NCBI GenBank assembly: GCA_947629865.1 | Contig: CANRFJ010000010.1 | Location: forward strand, 36,469-100,468 | Direction of reading: 5' to 3' | Origin: an uncultured Lachnospiraceae bacterium | GTDB lineage: Bacteria > Bacillota > Clostridia > Lachnospirales > Lachnospiraceae | DNA length: 64,000 nucleotides | Shown here: one piece after another, positions 7,152-15,759 of the stretch | How positions within the stretch are numbered: position 1 is the first letter of the stretch | How the letters are laid out: the number at the start of each line of letters is the position of its first letter | Made by a program: the position numbers and the translations under genes | The notes under the pieces: model-generated | What the model was told of the DNA's origin: nothing | The model's database searches: none | What the model saw: only the letters and a program-made list of their open reading frames with translations

Positions 7152-8852
7152 ATGATAGGTAGAAAACGAAAAAGGCTGGGAGACCTGCTGGTAGACGCCG
7201 GCGTCATCACGGAAGAACAACTGATGGAGGCGCTGAAGAAACAGCGGGAGTTAGGGCTTCGCCTGGGAGAGACGCTGATCGAGCTGAAATTTACGGACGA
7301 GAACGAGATCGCAGAGGCGCTTCACCGCCAGATGGGATTTTCCATTGCCAAGATCCGCGAGGCGAAACTGGCGCCGGAGGTTATCGCCCTTTTGCCGGAG
7401 TCGATTGTCCGCAAGCACAATGTGGTTCCCTTTGAACTGGATCCGGACAATCCGAATATCCTCCGCGTGGCGATGTCTGATCCTCTGGATATCCTTGCCA
7501 TAGACGACCTCTCTATTGTCACGAACATGCAGATCGAGGTGATGGTGGCGACTCCTTCGGATATCTATTTCGGGATCGAGCGCTACTACGGCAACGAACA
7601 GGTGGCCAAGGTGGCGGAGGCCTATTCCAAGGAGCGCAGGGAGCAGCAGAACGCCAGGGAGAAGCAGGACGAGGACAATGAAGAAGTGGACAATGCGCCG
7701 ATCGTCCTTCTGGTAAATAAGATTATCGAGCAGGCGGTGAATGAGCGCGCCAGCGATATCCACATAGAGGCGCTGGAGGACAGTGTGCGGATCCGCTTCC
7801 GCATCGACGGCGTGATGCAGGAGATGATGCGCTACGAAAAGGAGTTGCTCAATGCCATCGTCGCCCGTATCAAGATTATCAGCGGCATGAATATCTCAGA
7901 GAAGCGTGTCCCGCAGGACGGCCGTATGACGCAGCGGTTTAACCGGGTGGAATACGATATCCGTGTATCCAGTCTGCCCACGGTATTCGGGGAGAAGGTC
8001 GTAATGCGACTTGCCTCCAAATCCGCCCTGACGAGGGATAAGAGCGAGCTGGGATTTCCGGAGGAGGAGATGCGCCGCTTTGACAAACTGGTGCATAACC
8101 CGCACGGCATCATACTGGTGACGGGGCCGACCGGAAGCGGTAAGTCCACCACGCTGTATACGGTGCTCAGCGAATTGAATTCCGGTGATGTGAATATTAT
8201 TACGGTAGAGGATCCGGTGGAGGCTGATGTGGACGGGATTAACCAGGTACAGGTAAATGAAAAGGCGGGGCTTACCTTTGCCGCCGCCCTGCGTTCCATT
8301 CTGCGTCAGGATCCGGATATCATCATGATCGGTGAGATCCGTGACGAGGAGACCGCCTCCATAGCGGTCAAGGCGGCGATCACCGGACATCTGGTAGTCA
8401 GCACCCTCCACACCAACAGCGCGGCCAGCACAGTTACCCGTCTGGAGGATATGGGCGTAGAGCCGTATCTGCTTGCGGATTCCACGGTAGGCATTATCGC
8501 CCAGCGTCTGGTGAGGCGGCTCTGTCCGAAATGCAAGAGGGAACATCAGCTGACGGAGGAGGACAAGACAAGGCTTCACCTGCGGGGCAATGCGGCGCCG
8601 ACCATATACGAGCCCGGCAACACAGGGTGTACCTTCTGCAATAACACCGGCTACCGTGGCCGGATCGGCGTATATGAGATTATGCCGGTGACGCCGGCCG
8701 TGCGGCAGGTCATCGCCGCAGGGGGGAGCGCAGAGGAGATCCAGCAGAAGGCGCTGTCCGAGGGAATGACTACCCTGCGCATAGGAGCGGCCAAGTTAGT
8801 GCTGAGCGGCGTCACGTCAATCAGCGAAGTTGAGAGGATCGCCACAGAATAG
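7152..8852 (+). CDS. pilB: Type IV pilus assembly ATPase PilB (GspE family)
   Basis: The hexameric extension motor that drives pilin polymerisation. The 566 residues have an N-terminal MshEN-type domain (RKRLGDLLVDAGVITEEQL), Walker A GPTGSGKSTT, the Asp box VEDPVEADVDG, Walker B IGEIRDEETA, the His box STLHTNSA, and a zinc tetracysteine unit (CPKCKRE and CTFCNNTGYRGR). ATG at 7152. First large gene of the pilus cluster, followed by pilT and pilC. Confidence 0.95.
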   Translation: MIGRKRKRLGDLLVDAGVITEEQLMEALKKQRELGLRLGETLIELKFTDENEIAEALHRQMGFSIAKIREAKLAPEVIALLPESIVRKHNVVPFELDPDNPNILRVAMSDPLDILAIDDLSIVTNMQIEVMVATPSDIYFGIERYYGNEQVAKVAEAYSKERREQQNAREKQDEDNEEVDNAPIVLLVNKIIEQAVNERASDIHIEALEDSVRIRFRIDGVMQEMMRYEKELLNAIVARIKIISGMNISEKRVPQDGRMTQRFNRVEYDIRVSSLPTVFGEKVVMRLASKSALTRDKSELGFPEEEMRRFDKLVHNPHGIILVTGPTGSGKSTTLYTVLSELNSGDVNIITVEDPVEADVDGINQVQVNEKAGLTFAAALRSILRQDPDIIMIGEIRDEETASIAVKAAITGHLVVSTLHTNSAASTVTRLEDMGVEPYLLADSTVGIIAQRLVRRLCPKCKREHQLTEEDKTRLHLRGNAAPTIYEPGNTGCTFCNNTGYRGRIGVYEIMPVTPAVRQVIAAGGSAEEIQQKALSEGMTTLRIGAAKLVLSGVTSISEVERIATE

Positions 8853-8903
8853 TGGCTTTTGCGATTACAGGCTGTCCGGACGGACGGCAGAGGAGAGGGA
8901 AAA

Positions 8904-9956
8904 ATGACGATTAACGATTTGCTGTCAAGAGCGAGAAAAATAGGGGCCTCCGACGTGCATGTGTCGGTTGGCATACCGCCCAAATGCCGTATCAACGGAG
9001 AACTGTGCGACCTGATGGAGGGAAAGATTATGCCGGCGGACGCCAAGGCGCTGGTGGAGCAGATGATACCCGGCCGTCTGGTGGAGACCTTCAATAAGCA
9101 GGGAGAGGTGGATTTCTCCTATGCAGTTCAGGGAGTGGGGCGGTTCCGTGTCAATATCTTCAAACAGCGGGGCACCATGTCCTTTGTCATTCGTCTCGTC
9201 AACACAGAGATTCCGGCTCCGAAGGCGCTCGGACTGCCGGATTCCGTCATCGACCTCACCACGAAAAAGAGAGGGCTGGTGCTGGTGACAGGGCCGACCG
9301 GAAGCGGTAAATCCACGACGCTTGCCTCTCTCATTAACATCATCAATCAGAATTACAGCAAGCATATCATCACGCTGGAGGATCCCATCGAGTACCTCCA
9401 CGCTCATTCCAAATCGGTGGTGAACCAGAGGGAGATCGGCATTGATACCCAGTCCTACGCCGGGGCGCTCCGTGCGGCCCTCCGTGAGGATCCGGACATT
9501 ATACTGGTCGGAGAGATGCGCGATCTGGACACAATCGCCACGGCTATTACGGCGGCGGAGACAGGCCATCTGGTATTCTCCACCCTGCATACCATTGGAG
9601 CGGTGCCCACCATCGAGCGTATCATCGACGTGTTTCCGACGCACCAGCAGGCACAGATACGGATTCAGCTGGCGACGCTTTTGGAGGCCATTATTTCCCA
9701 GCAGCTGATCCCCACGGCTGACCGGAAGGGACGGGTGGCGGCCTTTGAGATTATGTACGCCACAAGCGCCGTCCGCAACCTCATTCGCGAGGCGAAACCG
9801 CATCAGATACCGTCCATTATCCAGACGAGCAAACACACCGGCATGATGACAATGGACGATGCGCTGTTTGAGTTGTACCGCACCAACAAAATCACACGAG
9901 AAGAAGCCTTTATGTTTGCCCAGGATCAGGGCAATCTGACAAGACGCATGATATAG
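8904..9956 (+). CDS. pilT: Twitching motility/pilus retraction ATPase PilT
   Basis: The retraction motor that disassembles pili. The 350 residues show a PilT N-domain (INDLLSRARKIGASDVHVS), Walker A GPTGSGKSTT, Walker B VGEMRDLDT, the His box STLHTIGA, and the PilT signature SAVRNLIREAK. ATG at 8904 behind GAGAGGG; the TTG at 8859 has no support. The presence of both PilB and PilT implies dynamic, retractable pili rather than only a secretion pseudopilus. Confidence 0.94.
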   Translation: MTINDLLSRARKIGASDVHVSVGIPPKCRINGELCDLMEGKIMPADAKALVEQMIPGRLVETFNKQGEVDFSYAVQGVGRFRVNIFKQRGTMSFVIRLVNTEIPAPKALGLPDSVIDLTTKKRGLVLVTGPTGSGKSTTLASLINIINQNYSKHIITLEDPIEYLHAHSKSVVNQREIGIDTQSYAGALRAALREDPDIILVGEMRDLDTIATAITAAETGHLVFSTLHTIGAVPTIERIIDVFPTHQQAQIRIQLATLLEAIISQQLIPTADRKGRVAAFEIMYATSAVRNLIREAKPHQIPSIIQTSKHTGMMTMDDALFELYRTNKITREEAFMFAQDQGNLTRRMI

Positions 9957-9997
9957 ATTGCGAATACTGTTCGTGATATAAGAGAGGAGGAGAAGCG

Positions 9998-11215
9998 GTG
10001 GCAAAGTTTAAGTATGTGATTACCGACAAATACGGCAAAGAGAAGCGCGGAACGACAGAAGCCGCCTCCGAGGAGTCAGCCATTGCCAAATTAAAGGGCG
10101 ACGGCAGCGTGGTGCTGAGCATTAAGGAGACCATTGCCCTGGAGGACGCCGGCTGGAATATCCAGATTGGAAATCCGGTAAAGAAAAAGGATATCACCGT
10201 ATTCTGTAAGCAGTTTTACAGTGTTCTGATGGCGGGCGTCACCGTCGTGGACGGACTCCGCATGATTCAGGATCAGACTCAGAACAAATATTTGCGCAAA
10301 GCCCTCTACAACGTGCAGGTCAATGTAGAGAAAGGCGATACGCTGGCCAATGCGATGGAGATGGAGGGCAAGGTATTTCCCTCCCTGCTCATACACATGG
10401 TAGCGGCGGGCGAGGCCACCGGTAATCTGGAGATTGCCTTTGACCGTATCTGCAAGCAGTTTGACAAAGACTTAAAACTCACCTCCATGGTGCGCTCGGC
10501 CATGATATACCCGATTATGGTACTTATCGTGGCGGTGGCCGTCATCATCATTCTGATGATATTCGTCATACCGAATTTTCAGTCGGCCTTCGATTCCATG
10601 GGCGAGGAGCTTCCCTTCCTGACACAGATTGTCATCAACGTCAGCGACTTCATGGCGGGAAATGTCGTGTGGGTAATAGGCGGACTTGCGCTCTTTGTGA
10701 TTCTGCTGATGGTCGGTAAGAGCACGGAGACCGGCAAAAATATCACCAGCAACATAGCGCTGAAACTTCCGCTCATCAAGGACTTCTCCGTGAAAAACGC
10801 GGCGGCCAAATTTTCACTCACGATGTCAACGCTGATTGTATCCGGCGTCCCCCTTGTCGAGGCGCTTGATATCGTGGCTAACGTAGTGGAAAACCGTGTC
10901 ATCCGGCGGGCTATCAAAGGGTGCCGTGAGGAGGTCATGCAGGGTATCCCCATGTCGGAGCCGCTGGAGGCGTCCGGCGTATTTCCTCCCATGGTGCATC
11001 ATATGATCCGGATCGGCGAGGAGACCGGTACGACCGAGGATATGCTGGATAAGATCGCCGAGTACTACGAGGACGAGGTGGAGGAAGTCACCCGAAACCT
11101 GACGGCGGCGATGGAGCCGTTGATTATCGTCGTGCTGGCTGTCGTTGTAGGCGGCGTCATCGGAGCCGTTCTCATGCCGATGCTGACAATCTACGAGAGC
11201 GCCGGCAATGCGTAA
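9998..11215 (+). CDS. pilC: Type IV pilus inner-membrane platform protein PilC (GspF family)
   Basis: A 405-residue polytopic membrane protein with two T2SF repeats (FCKQFYSVLMAGVTVVDGL and FSLTMSTLIVSGVPLVEAL). Three hydrophobic blocks lie near residues 170-190, 220-245 and 370-400. PilC is the platform that couples the PilB and PilT motors to the pilin filament. GTG start at 9998 with GAGAGGAGGAG upstream. It follows pilT by 41 bp. Confidence 0.94.
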   Translation: MAKFKYVITDKYGKEKRGTTEAASEESAIAKLKGDGSVVLSIKETIALEDAGWNIQIGNPVKKKDITVFCKQFYSVLMAGVTVVDGLRMIQDQTQNKYLRKALYNVQVNVEKGDTLANAMEMEGKVFPSLLIHMVAAGEATGNLEIAFDRICKQFDKDLKLTSMVRSAMIYPIMVLIVAVAVIIILMIFVIPNFQSAFDSMGEELPFLTQIVINVSDFMAGNVVWVIGGLALFVILLMVGKSTETGKNITSNIALKLPLIKDFSVKNAAAKFSLTMSTLIVSGVPLVEALDIVANVVENRVIRRAIKGCREEVMQGIPMSEPLEASGVFPPMVHHMIRIGEETGTTEDMLDKIAEYYEDEVEEVTRNLTAAMEPLIIVVLAVVVGGVIGAVLMPMLTIYESAGNA

Positions 11216-11324
11216 TCCGAAAGTGGAGATAAAGACTAGGGAGGGAGAATATTACGCCGGAGATGAAAAGGCTAAATGAGAAATGGAAGGAATATTGAAA
11301 ATATAAACGGAAAGGACTGATTTT

Positions 11325-11474
11325 ATGGCTGTGGCACTGAAAGAAGATTACCAGAGAGCTTTGGATGAACAGAAAAAAGAAGTTCGAGAGCTTGTAATGG
11401 CTGGATTAGAACAGATAAAAGATGGAAAAACAAAAGACTTTAATACTGTATGTGACGGATTGGAGAAGAAATAA
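11325..11474 (+). CDS. Small charged protein, possible orphan antitoxin-like protein (49 residues)
   Basis: The product is helical and charged (DYQRALDEQKKEVRELV, then GLEQIKDGKTKDF). Its size and composition resemble RelB-type antitoxins, but I cannot assign a family. No toxin gene follows; the next 290 bp are AT-rich without a convincing ORF. AAAGGA lies about 10 bases before the ATG. Codon use is AT-richer than the flanking pil genes, suggesting separate ancestry. Confidence 0.5.
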   Translation: MAVALKEDYQRALDEQKKEVRELVMAGLEQIKDGKTKDFNTVCDGLEKK

Positions 11475-11616
11475 AGATGAAACACCAGGGAAACCTCAAC
11501 CGCACCCGTCCGGCCGTTTGTGGTGGTATTTGTCAAAATTGAGTGTTTTAATTGGGATAGTTCACAAAAAAAATCCGGAAAAAAGATTTTTTTGCAACAA
11601 TTTGCTCAAAAAATAC
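11475..11616. other. AT-rich non-coding stretch ahead of the pilin promoter
   Basis: Runs of A and T (for example around 11564-11614) with no ORF carrying a ribosome binding site. Together with the leader at 11646-11767 it forms a gap of about 290 bp between the 49-residue ORF and the pilin gene. Confidence 0.6.
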
Positions 11617-11645
11617 TTGAAAATTAGCCGAAAATCCTTTATAAT
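11617..11645 (+). promoter_or_regulatory. Sigma-A promoter of the major pilin gene
   Basis: TTGAAA (11617-11622), a 17-bp spacer and TATAAT (11640-11645). The pilin leader would be about 115 nt. It contains a hairpin CCCCTG/CAGGGG at 11701-11715, not followed by a T-run. A separate strong promoter fits the high expression needed for a major pilin. Confidence 0.8.
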
Positions 11646-11767
11646 GGTACAATAACATCAATAGTAAGCACTCAAATTTTGATCTTGTCACTGTAAATTT
11701 CCCCTGTCTCAGGGGTAAATCACCCATGTAAAAGTGGGAATAAAAAAAGAAAAAGGAGAGAAGAAGT

Positions 11768-12265
11768 ATGAAAAAGAAACTGCAGAAGTATTTAAGCGGC
11801 GAGCGCGAAGGTTTTTCTCTGGTGGAGTTAATCATCGTTATCGCAATCATGGCCATTCTGATTGGAGTAGTGGCATTGGCGGTTATCCCGTATTTGAACA
11901 GATCCAGAGAAAGTAGGGATTTGTCTACTTTGGATACAGTTTCATCTGCTTTGACAACCGCTGTTGCTCAGAGCCAGGTAACGGGCCAGGGTAAATTTGA
12001 ATACGGAAATGCTACTGACCCTGATGATGTAAAAGTGCAAACTGCAATGCAGACAGTTTTAGGTACTGATGTTCCTACTCTTACGTCTAACGCTGCTAGT
12101 AGCGCAAAAATTTATTGCAAATATGACACTAGCAGTAACACAATTGTTACTTATGCAAGTGCTGATGGAACCAAGGCTGTTAAGAGTGAATACGACAACG
12201 TGACTGGCTATGATGAAAATCTTGCCAAGACGTCAGGCGGAACAGCACTTGCTGTCGGCAACTAA
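11768..12265 (+). CDS. pilA: Major type IV prepilin (PilA-like)
   Basis: A 165-residue prepilin. The leader ends EREG and is followed by FSLVELIIVIAIMAIL: a class III signal cleaved by PilD before Phe, with the conserved Glu5. After the hydrophobic alpha-1 helix comes a Ser/Thr/Ala-rich globular domain ending AVGN. Cysteines are nearly absent. The ribosome binding site AAAGGAGAG lies 8 bases upstream. The C-terminal coding half uses many T/A-ending codons, unlike its neighbours, as often seen for diversifying or transferred surface antigens. The likely major subunit, because it has its own promoter and is the smallest prepilin here. Confidence 0.9.
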   Translation: MKKKLQKYLSGEREGFSLVELIIVIAIMAILIGVVALAVIPYLNRSRESRDLSTLDTVSSALTTAVAQSQVTGQGKFEYGNATDPDDVKVQTAMQTVLGTDVPTLTSNAASSAKIYCKYDTSSNTIVTYASADGTKAVKSEYDNVTGYDENLAKTSGGTALAVGN

Positions 12266-12316
12266 TTAATCACTTACCATTAAAAACACAACTTATAAAC
12301 TAAAGGAGAGCCCGCT

Positions 12317-13216
12317 ATGGCACCAGAATACTTAATCCTTTACACGATCGTATTCATATACGGCATCATTGTGGGAAGTTTCCTCAACGTGTGCATATAC
12401 CGGATACCGAAAGAGGAAAGTATAGTCACAGTGGGCTCTCATTGTATGAAATGCAGTCACCGCTTATCCTGGTACGATTTGGTTCCGGTTTTCAGCTGGC
12501 TGTTTTTGAGAGGGAAGTGCCGCTACTGCGGCGGGAAGATATCCGTTCAGTACCCGTTGGTGGAACTGCTGAACGGAGTCCTCTACCTCATAATCGTTGG
12601 GGTGAACGGGTGGAACTGGGACAGCCTGCTCTGGTGCATTGTTGCCTCGGCCCTCCTGGTGATTAGCGTCATAGACGCCCGCACCATGATGATACCCGTC
12701 GGCGCAGAACGGATCATTCTTGCGGCGGGGGCGGTTCATCTTACCCTACATCTGGATAACTGGTACTATTATGTGATTGGCTTCTTTAGTGCAAGCCTTT
12801 TTCTGCTGTTATGCGCTCTTGTCTTTCGGGCCGTTACGGGAAAGAGCGGACTGGGACTGGGAGACGTGGAGCTGATGGCCTGTGCCGGTCTCTGCATCGG
12901 CTGGGGACACGCGCTCTTAGCCGTCGCTCTCGGCTCTGTGTCGGGAGCAGTGATTCAGCTGTTCCGGCTGGCAATCGTGCAGAGCAGACGGGATTCCGCC
13001 GGACAAAACCCAGACGGACAGAACTCAGACGGGCAAAAGATTGCAGGGCAAAAGTTTGCCGGGCAAAAGATTGCCGAGCAAAAGTTTGCTGGGCAAAGAT
13101 TTGCCGAGCAAAAGTTTGCTTTTGGCCCATATCTCGCCGCCGGTGTATTCGTCGCCATGCTGTGGGGAGACAGAATTTACGAGTGGTACCTCCACATGTT
13201 CCTGTACGGCATGTGA
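12317..13216 (+). CDS. pilD: Prepilin leader peptidase/N-methyltransferase PilD
   Basis: A polytopic membrane aspartyl protease that cleaves and N-methylates prepilins. It contains the N-terminal GSFLNVCIYRIP motif, the zinc-binding pair CMKC and CRYC in the cytoplasmic methyltransferase loop, and the two catalytic Asp motifs SVIDARTMMIP and GLGLGDVELM. Length is 299 residues, longer than usual because residues 229-268 are eight 5-residue repeats (GQKIA/EQKFA type) before the last membrane segment. ATG at 12317 with AAAGGAGAG upstream. Confidence 0.93.
   Translation: MAPEYLILYTIVFIYGIIVGSFLNVCIYRIPKEESIVTVGSHCMKCSHRLSWYDLVPVFSWLFLRGKCRYCGGKISVQYPLVELLNGVLYLIIVGVNGWNWDSLLWCIVASALLVISVIDARTMMIPVGAERIILAAGAVHLTLHLDNWYYYVIGFFSASLFLLLCALVFRAVTGKSGLGLGDVELMACAGLCIGWGHALLAVALGSVSGAVIQLFRLAIVQSRRDSAGQNPDGQNSDGQKIAGQKFAGQKIAEQKFAGQRFAEQKFAFGPYLAAGVFVAMLWGDRIYEWYLHMFLYGM
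13001..13120 (+). repeat. Eight tandem 15-bp repeats inside pilD
   Basis: Exactly eight in-frame 15-bp units, encoding GQNPD, GQNSD, GQKIA, GQKFA, GQKIA, EQKFA, GQRFA and EQKFA. The array codes for a hydrophilic loop of PilD and is a candidate site for copy-number change. Confidence 0.9.
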
Positions 13217-13229
13217 GCGGCTCCTTACT

Positions 13230-13281
13230 GCTTTTAGAACCTTCACTTCTTCGCTGTGTTTATCGTGAAGGCTGTAAAAGC
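13230..13281. other. Long conserved-looking hairpin between pilD and pilM-N
   Basis: GCTTTTA (13230-13236) pairs with TAAAAGC (13275-13281), and CCTTCAC (13240-13246) pairs with GTGAAGG (13265-13271), around a small symmetric internal loop and an 18-nt apical loop. No T-run follows. It may be an mRNA processing or stabilising structure within the pil transcript. Confidence 0.55.
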
Positions 13282-13354
13282 AATAAAGAGAACTACAGGA
13301 AAAAATGCTTATTCATAAAAAACAAAAGGCAAACTACCAGGGAGGAATGGATAG

Positions 13355-14986
13355 ATGGCAAAAAAAGTAGTCGTTATACGAGTGGGCAGCAAGACGATCC
13401 ACATCGTGCATATGGAAAATACGCCCGCTACCCCTACGATTTATGGCTGCGTCCGCATACCGACGCCGGAAAATGCAGTGGCGGACGGTCTTATTCTGGA
13501 TATGGCGGAACTCGCCCGAAGGATCCGGAAAAGCTGTAGCGATCGAAACATACGGACAAAGGATGTGATTTTCAACATTACATCTTCCAAGATTGCCAGC
13601 CGTGAGACGACGATTCCGGCGGTAAAGAAAGAAAAAGTGGCTTCCGTGGTTCAGGCAAAGCTAAACGATTTGTTTCCCGTGGACACGGAAAAATACGTTT
13701 TCTCCCATGTGTTACAGGGGAAGGAGAGGGACGACGGAGAGGGCGGCAAAGTGCAGGACGTTCGGGTGTTCGCGGCTCCCTCGGAGCTGATTGACTCCTA
13801 TTATTCCCTGGCCCAGGCGATGGAGATGAATGTCGTGGCGCTGGAGGCAGACGCCAACGCCGTGTTCCAGCTGATGAAGCGGCAGGCCGGAGACGCCGTG
13901 TCCATGTCGCTCCAGATTAACAGAGACTCAACCCTTGTGAATATAATAAGTGAGGATAAACTTCTCCTTCAGCGTGTGCTCCCCTACGGGATTAATGTGT
14001 TTACCGAGGCGATGATTCAGGAGGAAGCGTTTCAGGCGCCCGACATAGACAAAGCCGTACAGATACTGACGACACAGCGGGTGCTGGTGTCCGGTCTGAA
14101 CCTTGAGAATCCGTCGGGGGACTTCTCACTCGCCAAGAGGATTGAGGTGACGGACAGCGGAAGCTTTCTCGTCGAGAACATCGGCCGTGTCATGGAATAT
14201 TACAATTCCCGCTACAAGGATCAGCCGATACAGGAGATCCTCTGCACCGGACAGGGCTGCAGCGTGGCGGGGCTGAACGAACTGCTGAGCAACGAACTGG
14301 GCATACCGGTGGAGACGCCGAACGCGCTGGCCGGTGTGCGCTTTAACCGCAAGATCAGCATCGGGGCGGCGATATTGCAATATATCAACTGCTTCGGCGC
14401 CGTATTCAGTCCGGTGAACTTTATCCCGCGGGCTGTGGCGGAGCGCGAGGCGAAGAAGGGCACGCTGACCGCGTCTGTCCTCGTGTTTGTCGGCTGCCTG
14501 CTCGTCAGTGTGGTGCTGGCCGGATTTTCCATCTTCCTTGTAATCGATTCGACCAGAGAGCGGGATTTCTGGCAGTCGAGAAACGATGCGCTCTCGCCGG
14601 TGCAGAATGAATTTAACACGCTGACCGGAATAGAGAAAAATTACGACTTATACCATGTGCTGCAGGAGACGCTGGACACCCACAACAACCATTTCCACGA
14701 ACTGATACGGAAGATATCGAGCGTGTGTCCCAAGACGTTCCGTATCCAGGGCGTGACGGCGGACGAGCAGACCGTGACGATTAACGGCACGTCCACCGAC
14801 CGGCTGTCCTCCCTGTCGGCTTTGCAGATGCAGCTTGGCAAGCTGGACGAGATACAGAATGTGACGATTGACGAGATTTCCGAGACGAAGGAGGCGCTGA
14901 CAAAGAGGCGGCAGTATTCCTATACGCTGGTCTTTGATTATGTGCCGAAGGAACTGGAGACGCAAGAGCAGGAGGGGGTGCAGTGA
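13355..14986 (+). CDS. pilM: PilM-PilN fusion, type IV pilus assembly
   Basis: A 543-residue fusion. Residues 1 to about 355 resemble PilM, the actin-like cytoplasmic ATPase fold (VVVIRVGSKTIHIVHM at the start; ISIGAAILQYI near 345). A transmembrane segment at about 372-396 (VLVFVGCLLVSVVLAGF) is followed by a periplasmic-type PilN domain. In Gram-negative systems PilM binds the cytoplasmic tail of PilN, so fusion of the two is functionally logical. ATG at 13355 with GGGAGGAATGG upstream. It is followed one base later by a PilO-like gene. Confidence 0.82.
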   Translation: MAKKVVVIRVGSKTIHIVHMENTPATPTIYGCVRIPTPENAVADGLILDMAELARRIRKSCSDRNIRTKDVIFNITSSKIASRETTIPAVKKEKVASVVQAKLNDLFPVDTEKYVFSHVLQGKERDDGEGGKVQDVRVFAAPSELIDSYYSLAQAMEMNVVALEADANAVFQLMKRQAGDAVSMSLQINRDSTLVNIISEDKLLLQRVLPYGINVFTEAMIQEEAFQAPDIDKAVQILTTQRVLVSGLNLENPSGDFSLAKRIEVTDSGSFLVENIGRVMEYYNSRYKDQPIQEILCTGQGCSVAGLNELLSNELGIPVETPNALAGVRFNRKISIGAAILQYINCFGAVFSPVNFIPRAVAEREAKKGTLTASVLVFVGCLLVSVVLAGFSIFLVIDSTRERDFWQSRNDALSPVQNEFNTLTGIEKNYDLYHVLQETLDTHNNHFHELIRKISSVCPKTFRIQGVTADEQTVTINGTSTDRLSSLSALQMQLGKLDEIQNVTIDEISETKEALTKRRQYSYTLVFDYVPKELETQEQEGVQ

Positions 14987-14987
14987 T

Positions 14988-15722
14988 ATGAAAAAAGGAC
15001 TGACGACCAATCAGAAAAGAGCCATCTTCATATGCGCCGGTATTTTGATTTTGCTGTGCACCTTTTTCTTCCTTTTCCAGAAAAACATGGAGACGGTGAC
15101 GCAGCTGGAGACCGAGACGAATAAATATAAATCGGCGGTCAATTACCTCAGCACCATGCAGCTGCGCGTGAATGAAATGCAGAAGACGGCGCCGGAGCAC
15201 CAGAGCGAGATGGACAGTTACACGCAGGAATTTCCGTGCCGCATGACGCAGCAGAAGGCGATTTACAATGTTTACCAGATGATGGTGGACTCCGGCGTCC
15301 GCGTGACGGCGGTTCACCCCGGCGTGGAGACGAAATTTTTGGAGGCCGGACAGTTTCTCTCCTTTGACGCGGCTGCGGCGCAGGAGGGCGCGGCGGTTGC
15401 CACGGGAAGCGCCGTGGAGGAGAATCCGGAGACCAAAGTGTCGCTGGACGCCATGGTTGGCAAGGCGACCGTCTACGAGATAGATCTGAGCGGCACAATG
15501 AAGCAGATTTTGAAGGCCGTTGACTGGCTGGCAGAGAACAAAGAGCATATGGCCGTTGACAATCTGAGCCTTACCTTTGACGCCAGCACAGGTAAGCTGA
15601 GCGGCACGATGCGGGTGAATTATTTCGCCCTGAATGGAAACGGGACTAAGTACAAAGAGCCGAACATATCGGGTATTCCGATTGGAACGGATAATATATT
15701 TGGAACCTTTAAGAAGAAGTGA
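14988..15722 (+). CDS. pilO: PilO-like pilus assembly protein
   Basis: A 244-residue single-span membrane protein: transmembrane segment at about 12-30 (AIFICAGILILLCTFFFLF), then a coiled-coil (METVTQLETETNKYKSAV) and a ferredoxin-like domain as in PilO/GspM. Its position directly after PilM-N supports the call, since PilN and PilO dimerise. A low-complexity Ala/Gly/Ser linker (VATGSAVEEN) splits the domain. Start ATG at 14988, one base after the previous stop; GGAGGGGG lies about 10 bases upstream. Confidence 0.75.
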   Translation: MKKGLTTNQKRAIFICAGILILLCTFFFLFQKNMETVTQLETETNKYKSAVNYLSTMQLRVNEMQKTAPEHQSEMDSYTQEFPCRMTQQKAIYNVYQMMVDSGVRVTAVHPGVETKFLEAGQFLSFDAAAAQEGAAVATGSAVEENPETKVSLDAMVGKATVYEIDLSGTMKQILKAVDWLAENKEHMAVDNLSLTFDASTGKLSGTMRVNYFALNGNGTKYKEPNISGIPIGTDNIFGTFKKK

Positions 15723-15759
15723 GATGTGAGAAGTGAGATGTAAAGGGGGCGGTGTCGGA

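Noticed and set aside
11422..11655. 77-residue ORF after the antitoxin-like gene
   Set aside because: It overlaps the 49-residue frame, has no ribosome binding site and has a sequence like random AT-rich DNA.
11700..11730. Cyclic di-GMP riboswitch before pilA
   Set aside because: Only short hairpins are present; I could not find the conserved GEMM core sequences.
13001..13120. CRISPR-like array
   Set aside because: Units are contiguous 15-bp coding repeats without spacers and are in frame with pilD.
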